Source of the DNA: Candidatus Nanohaloarchaea archaeon
GTDB taxonomy: Archaea; Nanohalarchaeota; Nanosalinia; Nanosalinales; Nanosalinaceae
Length of the DNA: 64,000 nt
Assembly (NCBI GenBank): GCA_013343275.1
Contig: CP046106.1
Location: 744,001 to 808,000 of the forward strand
Direction: 5' to 3'
In this document: positions 7,392 through 17,308 of the stretch, piece after piece
Position numbering within the stretch: position 1 is the first letter of the stretch
Layout of the letters: every line of letters begins with the position of its first letter
The notes under the pieces: generated by a model
What the model was told of the DNA's origin: nothing
The model's input: the letters and a program-made list of their open reading frames with translations, nothing else
Databases searched by the model: none
Made by a program: the position numbers and the translations under genes

Positions 7392-8501
7392 TTACAGAGC
7401 TCCTGCAACTCCGAACAGGTATAGCCCTGCCAGAACAATAACTGCCTCCAGACCCATCAACGCCAATGTAATCTGGCGCTCGTCAAGACCTCTACGCATC
7501 AAAGGATGAGTCAGGGAGTAGTTCTTATCGTACTTAGGCCTCAGCTCTCCATCAACTAGATCTCCCCATGAGGCCGCGTTGAAGCCACTTCTCAGCTTCA
7601 GAATGAACTCGATCAGCCAAGGTGCAAATATGAATACTCCGAACTTCTCCATGTTCCCTATTACGATAGCTGAGAACAGTGCCGCACCGGCAAGATAGGT
7701 CATTGAATCCCCTGGAAGAATCGAGGCGGGATAGAAGTTGTAGTACAGGAAGGCCGCCAGAGAAACTGCGAGACTGAAGGAGATGATCATGGCCTCGTTA
7801 CTTCCTATCATGTAACCCATGGTTCCCAGTCCTGCAGCTGCAATCATAGCCATGCCTGCTGAGAGGCCGTTGGTTCCCGCAAGCATATTCACCACGTTCG
7901 AAACGAACAGAAGGCCTAGAGGAAGAAGCACCAATGGATAGATAATTCCCCAGTTGATCTCTCCGATCACAGGGAAATGCATTGTCCAGGAGCCGGCCTT
8001 TACCGCCATCAGAGGAAATACTGCGGGAAGCACGAAAAGCATCTTCGGCAGCTGGGAAAGGCCTTTCCGATGCACCTCTGCTCCTTTGGCAATATCGTCT
8101 ACCAGCGGGATATCGAACTCTACTGAACTCTCTTTCTCTCCCTCACCTTCCAGCTCTATATCGATCTCGTACTCCTCCTTCACGTATTCATCAATCCTGA
8201 TGTGGATATCGTCGATAAACCCGATCAATGCGATTATGGAGACCGAGCTCAGTGCGGCGAGAAGTAGAGATACGTCTGCTGGCGGAGCGGATGAGAAAGA
8301 TATTAGACCAAGGTAGAGCGTCATCGATACCAGGAATCCGAAGAAAACCACTACGCCGCCTGAGGTCGGCAGCCGTGGCTTATCTTCTTTCTGCTGGTCC
8401 ACTCCGTAGATTCCGGAGCTGAAAAGGTATTTTCTGGCGAAAGGAACTCCTAGGAATGTAACCAGGAATCCCGCAACCAGAGATACAGCCAGGTACATCA
8501 T
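7392..8501 (-). CDS. aglH: GlcNAc-1-phosphate transferase-like polyprenyl/dolichyl-phosphate glycosyl-1-P transferase (GT4, MraY/WecA/AglH type)
   Basis: The 369-residue polytopic membrane protein has about ten hydrophobic segments and the motifs of the family: DKPRLPTSGGVVVF on the first cytoplasmic loop, IGFIDDIHI with the DD pair, NVVNMLAGTNGLSAG (equivalent of NxxNxxDGxxGL) and LPGDSMTYLAG. The enzyme transfers a sugar-1-phosphate from a UDP-sugar to the lipid carrier, the first step of N-glycan assembly. Its start overlaps the aglB stop by four bases (ATGA), so both are translated together. The loop at residues 110-145 is unusually acidic. The symbol follows the archaeal N-glycosylation gene and is likely, not proven. 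Confidence 0.85.
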   Translation of the reverse strand: MMYLAVSLVAGFLVTFLGVPFARKYLFSSGIYGVDQQKEDKPRLPTSGGVVVFFGFLVSMTLYLGLISFSSAPPADVSLLLAALSSVSIIALIGFIDDIHIRIDEYVKEEYEIDIELEGEGEKESSVEFDIPLVDDIAKGAEVHRKGLSQLPKMLFVLPAVFPLMAVKAGSWTMHFPVIGEINWGIIYPLVLLPLGLLFVSNVVNMLAGTNGLSAGMAMIAAAGLGTMGYMIGSNEAMIISFSLAVSLAAFLYYNFYPASILPGDSMTYLAGAALFSAIVIGNMEKFGVFIFAPWLIEFILKLRSGFNAASWGDLVDGELRPKYDKNYSLTHPLMRRGLDERQITLALMGLEAVIVLAGLYLFGVAGAL

Positions 8502-11164
8502 TCTCGATCAACTTTCCACATTCTCACGTAACCGTTTGATCCACCAGGAACAGGCTCCGCATACTCTACTCCATGACCGTTCATAAGGTAGAGCCTTACA
8601 AGCACAGTATCCGAAATCTTCCGCGGAACCAGAACCATTCTGGAGGCCTGTGCCCGGATATTAGATCTCTGAGCTGTCAGGAACCCTCTCTCCATAGTGA
8701 AGAAAGGACTTTCAGCAATACAGACCTCGCCCATACCCTGCAGCTGGACAGGATTCGAAACGTTGTAGTTGACAATTCCCTGATCCTCTGTAAGCTTGCA
8801 GCCGATAGGCCTTTGACCTCCGGAAGTCCGGACTGTAGGAGTATCGGTGATATCTATTCCGGTTCTCGAGGAGAGATTTGTAGGCACATATACTGACAGG
8901 CCTCCTCTACTGAACCTTACCAGTGTCTGATTGCCCTGAGTGAATGTCGACTGCCTGATATCGCTCGTTGTGTACAGCTGCAGCATGGAGTTGAACTGTG
9001 AATTGTTCCTGTTGTGAATCTGACTTACTGCCGAGTACTTGCCGATCATACTGTGGTCAAGCACTATGTAATCTACAGACATCTTCTGCAGCAGATCTGT
9101 GTTCTCGTCAGGTGGAGTTGCAAGATAGTCGGCTAGTGGGTAGTTGACAGGCCCACCATCTGAGTAATATGCAAGGTTACCTCCATCTGCAACAGATGCT
9201 CTTCTGCCAATGGTCTGGAAATGGTATCCGTAGTCCCACCAGGAAAGAATCACTGATCCGTTCTCAGTGTTGTCTTCCATGTATTCAAGGTTCTGATCCC
9301 ACAGACTGTTGGGAGACCCGCCTATCTGGCTGGAAGCTACAAGCCCTGTTGCCACGTTCGGAATTGCTACTGCAAGCACTACAACTGTAATTGCTGCAAT
9401 TCGACCGGCCTCAGCTTTGCCCTCTAGCAGCATCTCAAGATCTGCATCTCTGAGCCAGGTAACTGCTCTGGCAACCGTAATGCCTGCTACCAGTGCTACA
9501 GGGAAGACTGCCAGAGTCATAAGCCGGGACTTTGAAATAGCGCTCAAGAAGTTTGTCAGCATCCATAGAAGCGGCAGCAGCTGATACCACTCAATATTCA
9601 CAGCTACCTTCTTCAGGTTCTCTGTATAGTAGACTATACCTATAGAGCCAAGTACAGCTAACGTTGCTGGCAGAGCAGCTCTTGCAGAGTTAAGCTGTCC
9701 TGTAACCATCATCAGCTGTGTGGCTGCTGTGAACCCGAGAACCATCATCTCTAGGCTGAAAAGCGACTCTTCATCTGTATAGAGCAGCAATGTCCAGTAA
9801 CTTCCAAGGATTACTAAGGTAAGAACGATTCCTGGAAGAACAAATCCTTCGAAGAAACTTATGAAGAAGATGCTCCAGGCAGAGTAAGTTGCTGCGAGCG
9901 CTGCGTAGTACTGTTTGCCACTCACTTCTTCCTCAATGTAACCGTATTTCTTCAGAAGCATTAGGCCTACCTTAGTTCCTAGAATGGCTGTTCCTATCAA
10001 CGCTAGCTGTAAAGCCCCGGTAAGATTGCCTAGCGCTGCTAGGAATCCAAGGCCGAAGTTCGAAAGTAAAGGTTGAGCATAACTTGCTCCCAGGCTTGAT
10101 ACAAGGCTGCTGAAGCTTGCGGCCTGGTTTTCTGCTACTGTTCGGAGGATAACGCTTGTTCCCCCTGCTCCTGCTGCTTTGGAAATCAATCCAAAGAACT
10201 TGTCGGCAAGGAACTGCGAGTAAAGCGGTGAGAGCAGCAGAGCTATTAGTCCGAATACCGACATTGTTGGAACGTAGTATGATAGCTGTCTGTCAGAGAG
10301 CCAGTTAAATTCTCCGAGCAGGTAGCGGCTCCAAAGGAATCCAAGCATCCCAAAGTTGACGACCGCTAGATCGCCAGTGATCCAGAAACGGCTGTAATTG
10401 AAAACAGAGGCAACGCCAACCCCAAGAACAACTGTAGGTGTGTAAACTGTTACGAGCCTTCTTATGTCTTCGTTCAGCAGCATTACGATACCTACCGTCA
10501 TAGGGTAAAGCATCCAGAGCATCTTGGCTCCTCCCCAGGTAATAGTAAATGCACCTAGAGAGAGTCCTGCCAGAGCTCCCGAAATATGGCTATTGCGTTT
10601 CCATGAACGTGTGAAAAAGTAGAGCGAGGCCATCATCAGGAAGGTTCCGATCGGTTCCTTCTCGAAGAAACCCGCGGAGGTTCTGTGCATAATCCCTGCG
10701 ACTGTCGCAAGGAAGAAAGCTGATGAAAGACCTGTAACTTTCCCGTACAGCTCTTTACCTAAAAAGTACATAACTACGACACTGAAAGCACCCATTAAAG
10801 CAGGGTAAAACTGAGCCCACTCTGTAAAGTTAGCGAAAATTGCTGAAGGGCCTAGATGGTACATTATTGCTGGGAATACGATATCTCCCTGATTGAGAAC
10901 ATAGTTGGGGGCATTGTATGGGAAGTAACGCATAAAATCAGTTAGAGGTATATTGCCGGAAAGAGCGAGGTGACGTGACTGTCGGAATATGAAGTAAGGG
11001 TCCAGGGCCTGAAGATACTGCATACCTTGCTCAGGAAGGTATCTAAGCCATAGGGCGAGACTGAATATAGCTGTTATGCCTATTCCGCCCCAGTACTTCT
11101 TAACGGTTTCCAGACTTGCTTTCTCCTTAATATTCTCCTCACTGAGCATTTCCTTATAAGACAT
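8498..11164 (-). CDS. aglB: Oligosaccharyltransferase AglB (STT3 family)
   Basis: At 888 residues this has normal size for archaeal AglB. The N-terminal half has about thirteen membrane segments and the first-loop acidic motif in YLQALDPYFIFRQSRHL (near residue 55), where STT3 proteins bind the metal and lipid-linked sugar. The periplasmic-side domain carries the diagnostic WWDYG at residues 642-646, in SVILSWWDYGYHFQTIG. It transfers the glycan to Asn in N-x-S/T sequons of secreted proteins; the surface proteins at 38-51 kb are rich in such sequons. It is the first gene of an operon with aglH and divergent from secF. Confidence 0.96.
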   Translation of the reverse strand: MSYKEMLSEENIKEKASLETVKKYWGGIGITAIFSLALWLRYLPEQGMQYLQALDPYFIFRQSRHLALSGNIPLTDFMRYFPYNAPNYVLNQGDIVFPAIMYHLGPSAIFANFTEWAQFYPALMGAFSVVVMYFLGKELYGKVTGLSSAFFLATVAGIMHRTSAGFFEKEPIGTFLMMASLYFFTRSWKRNSHISGALAGLSLGAFTITWGGAKMLWMLYPMTVGIVMLLNEDIRRLVTVYTPTVVLGVGVASVFNYSRFWITGDLAVVNFGMLGFLWSRYLLGEFNWLSDRQLSYYVPTMSVFGLIALLLSPLYSQFLADKFFGLISKAAGAGGTSVILRTVAENQAASFSSLVSSLGASYAQPLLSNFGLGFLAALGNLTGALQLALIGTAILGTKVGLMLLKKYGYIEEEVSGKQYYAALAATYSAWSIFFISFFEGFVLPGIVLTLVILGSYWTLLLYTDEESLFSLEMMVLGFTAATQLMMVTGQLNSARAALPATLAVLGSIGIVYYTENLKKVAVNIEWYQLLPLLWMLTNFLSAISKSRLMTLAVFPVALVAGITVARAVTWLRDADLEMLLEGKAEAGRIAAITVVVLAVAIPNVATGLVASSQIGGSPNSLWDQNLEYMEDNTENGSVILSWWDYGYHFQTIGRRASVADGGNLAYYSDGGPVNYPLADYLATPPDENTDLLQKMSVDYIVLDHSMIGKYSAVSQIHNRNNSQFNSMLQLYTTSDIRQSTFTQGNQTLVRFSRGGLSVYVPTNLSSRTGIDITDTPTVRTSGGQRPIGCKLTEDQGIVNYNVSNPVQLQGMGEVCIAESPFFTMERGFLTAQRSNIRAQASRMVLVPRKISDTVLVRLYLMNGHGVEYAEPVPGGSNGYVRMWKVDRE

Positions 11165-11237
11165 GGCCCTGTTCTTGGATTAGGCATACATGTTTTTTAT
11201 TGCTTGCATGCGCTTCTCTACACCGCTGCCGCATGGT

Positions 11238-11245
11238 TTAAAAAC
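11238..11245 (+). promoter_or_regulatory. TATA box for secF-secD
   Basis: TTTAAAAA lies about 21-28 bases before the GTG start of secF at 11266, consistent with a leaderless transcript. The 101-base gap is shared with the divergent aglB promoter; AT-rich TTTTTTATTG near 11191-11200 could serve aglB. Confidence 0.55.
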
Positions 11246-11265
11246 GTTCTAAATGACTCTTTTTC

Positions 11266-12189
11266 GTGGACCTCGAAAAAAGATTCAATAATATATACGC
11301 AGATTTTGACAAGTACATCTGGATACCAATAGGCCTTGTTCTGGTCTCGCTGCTTATTCTCGGAGGAAACTATCTGGCTACAGGAGAGTTCGTAGGAAAA
11401 GGCCTGGATTTCACAGGAGGTACCGAGGTCACATATGCCGTAGAAGGAACGTTCAGTACGGGAGAGGTCGAAGAGGTATTCGCCAATCAGGGATATATGG
11501 GAGTAAATGCATTAAGACTGGAGTCTCAGGGATCAAACCAGTCTCAGCTTGTTGTACAGATCCCGCCGCCCAGCATTAATGGCTCGGAACAAGCAGAGCA
11601 AATTATGGAGAATGCAGGTTACAATGCAACTGCAAGAAGCTTTACCTCCATATCTACAGCAGTCTCAGGACAGTTCTTCCTGCAGGCCTCGCTCGCTTTC
11701 GCCCTGGCATTCATGATCATGAGTCTGGTAATATTCGCAGCATTCAAAGACGTAGTACCGTCAATGGCAGTAATATTTGCAGCTACAGGAGATATTATAG
11801 TTGCTCTGGCAGGAATGGCCTTGTTTAACATCCAGTTAACACTCGGCTCGTTCGCCGCATTACTGATGCTTATCGGTTACTCGGTCGACACAGATATCGT
11901 TCTGTCAACCCGCGCACTGAAGCGTGAGAGAGGAACACTGAGAAAGAGAATGTGGGAGTCGATGAAGACAGGAGTCACAATGAGCTCGGGCGGAATAGCA
12001 GGATTCACACTGCTCTTCATGGTATCCTATGCAATAGTCGGGCCTTCAGAACTCTCAAACATCGCCTCTGTAATGCTTATAGGCCTGCTGGCAGACATGC
12101 CGCTTACCTGGTTCGGAAACGCTATAATACTGAAAAAATACATTAAAGGAGACTTCAGCAGCCTGGAGGATATAATAAAATGGAAGTAA
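11266..12189 (+). CDS. secF: Protein-export membrane protein SecF
   Basis: The 307-residue protein has one N-terminal membrane segment, an external domain with GLDFTGGTEVTY, the SecD/SecF signature, and five clustered membrane segments from residue about 145, including LIGYSVDTDIVL. SecDF assists late steps of Sec translocation using the ion gradient. The start is GTG 11266; the nearby ATG 11253 is out of frame. secD overlaps the end by ten bases, in the usual archaeal order secF-secD. Confidence 0.95.
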   Translation: MDLEKRFNNIYADFDKYIWIPIGLVLVSLLILGGNYLATGEFVGKGLDFTGGTEVTYAVEGTFSTGEVEEVFANQGYMGVNALRLESQGSNQSQLVVQIPPPSINGSEQAEQIMENAGYNATARSFTSISTAVSGQFFLQASLAFALAFMIMSLVIFAAFKDVVPSMAVIFAATGDIIVALAGMALFNIQLTLGSFAALLMLIGYSVDTDIVLSTRALKRERGTLRKRMWESMKTGVTMSSGGIAGFTLLFMVSYAIVGPSELSNIASVMLIGLLADMPLTWFGNAIILKKYIKGDFSSLEDIIKWK

Positions 12190-13847
12190 AGGAATTCATG
12201 AAGGAATGGAGAGTATGGGTACTACTGCTAGCGCTAGGTATCTCAACGCTGTGGATAGGCCCCTCATATGAGACAAGAAATGGAGAAGTAGTTCTAACGA
12301 CCCAGCTCGAGGATAGGACAGGAATACAGTTCTCTGGAGGAACACGGATGCTGCTTACACCGCAGACAAATGCCACAGGCCAGGAACTGCAGGATATCGC
12401 AACTGACGTCAAGGATGTTCTCGGGCTCCGTATAGCGACATCCAGTATAGCTGATGCACAGGTAAGAGTGGTGGATCTTGGAGATGGCAATTACAAGTTG
12501 CAGCTGCAGACAGCAAACACCAATCAGACCAAACTGAAAGAACTAATTAAACAGCAGGGGAGCTTCGAGGCCCGGATGCCGCTATATGTCCGAGATGCGG
12601 AAAATATAACTGTAAACTATCAGAACAGGACAGTTCTCCAGTTCGATAAGCAGGAACAGAATATCTCGGTAAGCAGGTTCTCTGATACTGGAGAAGTTAA
12701 GATAGCAGAGTACCAGCCAGGAACAACCTTTATAGCCGCCGATACTACGTTTATCTACAAGAACTCTACTGAAGCAGTCAGCAAACTCGAGATAGTGGCC
12801 TACACAGGAGAAGATATACTTGAAGTCAGCTGGAACGAGAGAAGGACAAGAGGTTCCGGAAACCAGTTCAGAACCAGCTTCCCGATCCAGTTGCAGCGTT
12901 CAGCAGCTATGGATACAGGCCTTATATTCAGCAACTACTTGCCTTCCATAACAGGCGATAATTCACAGCTAGTACTTGAAAATGGTAGCGCAGCAAGACT
13001 TAGACTCTATGTGGACAGCGAACTGAGGAATGCTCTAACAGTGGCTGCAGGCCTGGGGGAGGAGCCTTACAGTACGACATCCTCGATCTCTGCGGTGGGA
13101 AGCACTCCTTCGGAGGCCCGTGATAATGCTAAAGAGCTGCAGACAATACTTAAATCAGGTAAGCTGCCTGTTCCTCTGAAGATAGAGAGTGTTTCCCGTA
13201 TCTCTGCGGCCCTGGGTTCTCAGTTCATGCTGGCCTCTATTCTATCTATTATAGGATCTCTGGTTGCTGTAGGAGCACTGGTGTTTGTGAGGTACGATGA
13301 TATCCGTTATGCTCTGCCTATTGTTCTTACCGGTGCTTCGGAAGTCTACATTCTTCTGGGTTTCTGGAGCTGGTTTACACAGCTGGGAAGCATCAGTCTA
13401 TCAGCGATCGCAGGTATAATTGCTGCGGTAGGTACAGGAGTAGACGATCAGATAATTATAACAGACGAATCCGGTAAAGAGCAGGTCAGAAGCGTATCGG
13501 AGAGGATGAAGAGAGCTTTCTTCGTAATCTTCACGTCAGCCGCTTCAACGATCGGTGCCATGTTCCCAATCCTCAGCGCGGGTACTGCAAGCACACTGAT
13601 CGGTATTGCAGGAGCAGGCCTGATCGGATACGCTTTCTACTCCAGGAACACCAACTACAGCTACGTGGCGATCGGCAGCCTGGCACTGGCAATGTCTGTA
13701 GTCACTTCGGCAGTCGGGCCTTCAAGTGCAGCGCTTCAGACAATCCACGGGTTCGCAGCAACTACAATCCTTGGAATCCTGATCGGAATCACAGTTACAA
13801 GGCCTGCCTACTCGAAATACGTCGAGTACATTGAGAAGGATAAGTAG
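12180..13847 (+). CDS. secD: Protein-export membrane protein SecD
   Basis: The 555-residue partner of SecF has an N-terminal membrane segment, the RTGIQFSGGTRMLL motif, a long external region (about 45-345) and a C-terminal block of membrane segments with AIAGIIAAVGTGVDDQIIITDE. GGAGG at about 12165-12169 inside secF provides a ribosome binding site before ATG 12180, so expression is coupled. The lower similarity of the external domain to bacterial SecD is normal in archaea. Confidence 0.95.
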   Translation: MEVKEFMKEWRVWVLLLALGISTLWIGPSYETRNGEVVLTTQLEDRTGIQFSGGTRMLLTPQTNATGQELQDIATDVKDVLGLRIATSSIADAQVRVVDLGDGNYKLQLQTANTNQTKLKELIKQQGSFEARMPLYVRDAENITVNYQNRTVLQFDKQEQNISVSRFSDTGEVKIAEYQPGTTFIAADTTFIYKNSTEAVSKLEIVAYTGEDILEVSWNERRTRGSGNQFRTSFPIQLQRSAAMDTGLIFSNYLPSITGDNSQLVLENGSAARLRLYVDSELRNALTVAAGLGEEPYSTTSSISAVGSTPSEARDNAKELQTILKSGKLPVPLKIESVSRISAALGSQFMLASILSIIGSLVAVGALVFVRYDDIRYALPIVLTGASEVYILLGFWSWFTQLGSISLSAIAGIIAAVGTGVDDQIIITDESGKEQVRSVSERMKRAFFVIFTSAASTIGAMFPILSAGTASTLIGIAGAGLIGYAFYSRNTNYSYVAIGSLALAMSVVTSAVGPSSAALQTIHGFAATTILGILIGITVTRPAYSKYVEYIEKDK

Positions 13848-13885
13848 AAAAGGTAGTGAAAAAATGCGGAAAAAATAGGCCTGGT

Positions 13886-14194
13886 TTACTGTAGATCCAT
13901 TACTGCTCCGGCTACGTCTTCGTTCTCTTCCAGAGCGTTCTTGGCTTCTTCTTCTGAGGCCCCGGTCTTCTCCATAACTAGCTGTACGTCTTCCCCACTG
14001 ACGTCTTCTTCCTCGGAGTAGTCGCCCTGAAGCTGGAACATGTCCTGTCCCTGAACTGAGATCTTGGAGAGTTCAGGATTGTTGAATACCATTTTCTTGT
14101 CACCGATTTCTACTACTACGCGATCGGCATCGATCTCTTCCATATCCATGCCCATCTGCTTCATCATTTTCGACATATCTTGGCCGCCAAACAT
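13886..14194 (-). CDS. nac: Nascent polypeptide-associated complex protein (NAC alpha homologue)
   Basis: The protein has about 102 residues: Met-rich MSKMMKQMGMDM near the start, the NAC beta-barrel region RVVVEIGDKKMVFNNPEL...QMFQLQGDY-type strands, and a C-terminal UBA helix bundle (VQLVMEKTGASEEEAKNALEENEDVAGAVMDL). It binds ribosomes and shields emerging chains. I choose ATG 14194 over TTG 14200; TTTAAA at about 14217-14222 is a suitable TATA box. It stands divergent from the TctA-like gene and convergent with secD. Confidence 0.92.
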   Translation of the reverse strand: MFGGQDMSKMMKQMGMDMEEIDADRVVVEIGDKKMVFNNPELSKISVQGQDMFQLQGDYSEEEDVSGEDVQLVMEKTGASEEEAKNALEENEDVAGAVMDLQ

Positions 14195-14227
14195 ACCCAA
14201 ACATTACACCCTGCTCTTTAAATCCGC

Positions 14228-15436
14228 TTGCCCGGTCAAAACAAAAATATCTCGATACAACTAATTCTGATAATTCTGGCCGGAGTAACAGCAGGAGTCT
14301 TCACAGGGATAATACCTGGGATACATCCAAACACTGTGGTTTTCACCTCTCTGCCCTACTACTTCGCAGTACAGCCAGAACTCATGAATTATCTGGTCTT
14401 CATTGTGGCGATATCTGTCTCCCACACCTTCCACGACTTCCTGCCCGCAATTTTCCTGCACGCACCGAACTCAACAACAGCACTCTCCACAATGCCGGGA
14501 GCAGAGGCAGTATCGAAAGGAGAGGGCCTGGAAGCATTCTACAGGACCGCGGCAGGAGGCCTGATAGCAGTTACAGGTATCCTGGTTCTACTGCCAGCTC
14601 TCTTCCTCCTGCTTAAACCGATATACTCTTTCATTGAACCTTTAATGCTGTACATCCTTGTGTTCTTCCTGATCTTCACCGTACTGAAATCAGATAGAAC
14701 TTTCCTGGCATTACAGATAGCAGCCCTCGCAGGGTTCCTGGGCCTTTACAGCTTTAACCTGCCCGTTAACCAGAACTACATCCTGATACCGGTATTTACA
14801 GGCCTTTTCGCAGTACCAGCAATGTCGTCAGCTCTTGGAAGAGAAGAAGGCCTTACAGATCAGAGTAGAGAAATTGAAGTGGATGTAAGTGCATCTTCTG
14901 GCATTATTGGAGCCGCTGCGGGCCTACTGGCTGGCGTAGTGCCTGGTATAGGCCCGGCGATCTCCACAAGCTTTCTAAGCCCTCTTTCCGAGGACAGCAG
15001 TTTTGTTGCCTCGCTTGGAGGTGTTAACTCCTCAGATATTGTCTCATCTCTAGTAGCTCTTTACCTGCTTAACGCTCCCAGAAGCGGTGCTTCGGTAGCT
15101 ATAAACCAGATTACATCTCTTTCAGCTCAGACAATGGTGGTTCTTGTAGGTGCAGCAGCTTTCTCAACTGCGGCATCCTTCTTTGTCTGCCTGAAGATGT
15201 CACGTTACTATGTGTCGTTCCTGGAGAAATTTAGCTACAGAAAAATTATCTACGCTGTAATGGTTCTGCTGTCAGGCCTTATCTTCTACTTTACCGGGTT
15301 TCTAGGGTTGCTCGTGCTATTCACTGCGTCTATGATAGGTTTCTGTGCGAAGGCTGTCGGCGAGAGAGCTGTTCTCATGTCGGTTCTGATGGTTCCTGCC
15401 GTTCTTTTCTTCTCCGGCACTGGAGTAGTTATGTAA
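14228..15436 (+). CDS. TctA-family (DUF112) integral membrane protein
   Basis: This protein of about 400 residues has roughly ten membrane segments and two copies of the glycine/proline motif of the TctA family: GVTAGVFTGIIPGIHPN near residue 20 and AAAGLLAGVVPGIGPA near residue 230, showing the internal inverted duplication. Bacterial relatives are permeases of tripartite tricarboxylate transporters; archaeal members usually lack partner subunits, as here. The start is uncertain: TTG 14228 is the first codon available, but it lies very close to the TTTAAA box of the divergent nac gene. The substrate is unknown. Confidence 0.82.
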   Translation: MPGQNKNISIQLILIILAGVTAGVFTGIIPGIHPNTVVFTSLPYYFAVQPELMNYLVFIVAISVSHTFHDFLPAIFLHAPNSTTALSTMPGAEAVSKGEGLEAFYRTAAGGLIAVTGILVLLPALFLLLKPIYSFIEPLMLYILVFFLIFTVLKSDRTFLALQIAALAGFLGLYSFNLPVNQNYILIPVFTGLFAVPAMSSALGREEGLTDQSREIEVDVSASSGIIGAAAGLLAGVVPGIGPAISTSFLSPLSEDSSFVASLGGVNSSDIVSSLVALYLLNAPRSGASVAINQITSLSAQTMVVLVGAAAFSTAASFFVCLKMSRYYVSFLEKFSYRKIIYAVMVLLSGLIFYFTGFLGLLVLFTASMIGFCAKAVGERAVLMSVLMVPAVLFFSGTGVVM

Positions 15437-15461
15437 AACTCTGTAACAGAGGTTAAACTGT

Positions 15462-16463
15462 ATGAACGAGCAGAAAAGCTTTCTGGTCTTCTTCATAGCA
15501 GCTATTGCAGCAGTTGCTGCACTGATGATAAAGCCTTTTCTGCCTTACGTGATGGGTGCCGCAATACTGGCCTTTATCTCAAGGCCTCTGCACAGAAAGC
15601 TTTCTGGTGGCATCGGTGAGGTTGCCAGCGCAGGATTCCTGGTATTTCTATCCATTTTTCTGGCCATAGTTCCGATGGTGCTGGCAGCTACAGTAGTTAT
15701 GGACGATGCACAGGACCTTGCAAACAGGGTAGGCGATCTTGAAACTATAGACCTGTCGAAGATAGATGCCAAAATCCACCAGCTTACAGGAGAGGATCTT
15801 AATATAGAGCAGAACGTCAGGGAGGCCGTCAAGAGATTTGCATCCCTTTCATTCGGAAATGTCTCACAGCTTTTCAACCTGATAGCTAACCTGGCGATAG
15901 GAATGTCGTTGATGCTTTTCCTGCAGTACTACTTCATCAAGGACGGCGACCATCTGATCGAATGGCTGAAGGAGATGACTCCTCTACCTGAAGACATACA
16001 GGACAGCCTGATAGAGAGAACAAATACAACTACATGGGCCGTAGTCAAAGGCCACGTACTCGTAGCTATTGCGCAGGGACTGGTAGCAGGAATAGGCCTC
16101 TACGCTACAGGAGTACCAAACCCTTACTTCTGGACCTTCGTCATGACATTACTGGCCTTCCTGCCTATAGTAGGATCATTCCTTATCTGGGGGCCTGCAG
16201 GGGTATACCTGATAATGATCGATCATATCACTGCCGGAATAGCCCTCCTTATCTACGGCGTGATAGTAGTCGGCCTCACAGACAACTTCCTGAGACCTAT
16301 AGTAGTGGATAAATCTGCAGAGCTACATCCCGCCGTCATAATAATCGGGGTTCTTGGAGGCCTGTACGTCTTCGGAGCGCCAGGCCTGTTTATTGGCCCT
16401 ATAGTCCTCGGTATTCTTCGATCAGCGCTTGTAGTCTTCAACAACCACTATTCGGAACTCTAG
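15462..16463 (+). CDS. AI-2E family transporter (PerM/TqsA-like)
   Basis: The 333-residue membrane protein has two N-terminal helices, an amphipathic region (about 75-130), and a C-terminal set of helices containing VKGHVLVAIAQGLVAGIGLYATGVPNPYFW and DNFLRPIVVDK, both characteristic of the AI-2E/PerM family. Members export small molecules or act as cation/proton antiporters; the substrate here is unknown. It follows the TctA-like gene by 25 bases with a GAGGTTAA binding site and is probably cotranscribed. Confidence 0.9.
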   Translation: MNEQKSFLVFFIAAIAAVAALMIKPFLPYVMGAAILAFISRPLHRKLSGGIGEVASAGFLVFLSIFLAIVPMVLAATVVMDDAQDLANRVGDLETIDLSKIDAKIHQLTGEDLNIEQNVREAVKRFASLSFGNVSQLFNLIANLAIGMSLMLFLQYYFIKDGDHLIEWLKEMTPLPEDIQDSLIERTNTTTWAVVKGHVLVAIAQGLVAGIGLYATGVPNPYFWTFVMTLLAFLPIVGSFLIWGPAGVYLIMIDHITAGIALLIYGVIVVGLTDNFLRPIVVDKSAELHPAVIIIGVLGGLYVFGAPGLFIGPIVLGILRSALVVFNNHYSEL

Positions 16464-16510
16464 AGATGGCCCAAGGGTTAAAAGAGACCGGCGGGTAATT
16501 CGGGGTTACA

Positions 16511-17308
16511 GTGGAATCCAAGAAAGATACTGTAGTAACTGCTCTGGTAATTACTCTTGTTATATCTATCCCGGCGGCAGCACAGAGTATCGAGCTGGAT
16601 CAAGGCCAGAATAAATTCTTCAAATCTGATACACAGGGAAAGTTTGGATCCAGCTTCCAGCTAGATTTCTCCAGTGCCAGGAGATCTTCGTACCTCAAAA
16701 CACCTCAGTACTCGGTATCATCCACGACAACACCACAGAAAACAGTCAAAACGTATTCTACTGCAAAAGCAGATCTTACTATCTCTTATATTAACGCAAC
16801 AACTCGTATCGAAAAGATAACTACGCCTTATGGAACACTGGTTACAGGGGTCAGGAACGGCCGCCGATTTGAGAGGTTCACAGGGGTAAACAGAACCAGA
16901 GTAGAGAAGATAAAGTCCGAAGTCAAAGAGAAATACCATAAAAGCATATCGGAGCTGGAAAAAAGGGAGACAAAGGCCATAAGATCTGAACTACCTGACC
17001 TGAAGGTAGGGATCAAGGAAGGCGAAACAGAGTACGTAAACATTACAAACCAGGCCTCTGAACCTGTAGATCTATCAGGATGGAAGATGGTAAGTACTTC
17101 ATCAGATCTCTCCGATAACTTCACTGTGGGACAGGTGACGATACGACCAGGTCATACATACACTTTCTACGAGGGTGAAGGCCGGCGCGGTGAGTTGAAG
17201 ACAAATGCGGTTTACGATACAGGGTTGACAATCTACAGTGGCTCGGGGAGGCTGAAGGTGTATACTGACAGTGGCCTCACCTATGCAGATATACATTACT
17301 ACAGCTAA
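16511..17308 (+). CDS. Secreted protein with C-terminal lamin-tail domain
   Basis: The 265-residue protein has a signal peptide (TALVITLVISIPAAAQS, about residues 10-26), a Ser/Thr-rich region with N-x-T sequons, a basic-acidic helix (about 125-160), and a C-terminal lamin-tail (LTD) fold: KEGETEYVNITNQASEPVDLSG...GWKMVS, followed by IRPGHTYTFYEG and alternating strands. LTD domains occur in exported nucleases and surface proteins of archaea and bacteria; no nuclease motif is seen here. The start is GTG 16511 with GTTAAAAGA about 25 bases upstream. Function is unknown, probably cell-surface. Confidence 0.75.
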   Translation: MESKKDTVVTALVITLVISIPAAAQSIELDQGQNKFFKSDTQGKFGSSFQLDFSSARRSSYLKTPQYSVSSTTTPQKTVKTYSTAKADLTISYINATTRIEKITTPYGTLVTGVRNGRRFERFTGVNRTRVEKIKSEVKEKYHKSISELEKRETKAIRSELPDLKVGIKEGETEYVNITNQASEPVDLSGWKMVSTSSDLSDNFTVGQVTIRPGHTYTFYEGEGRRGELKTNAVYDTGLTIYSGSGRLKVYTDSGLTYADIHYYS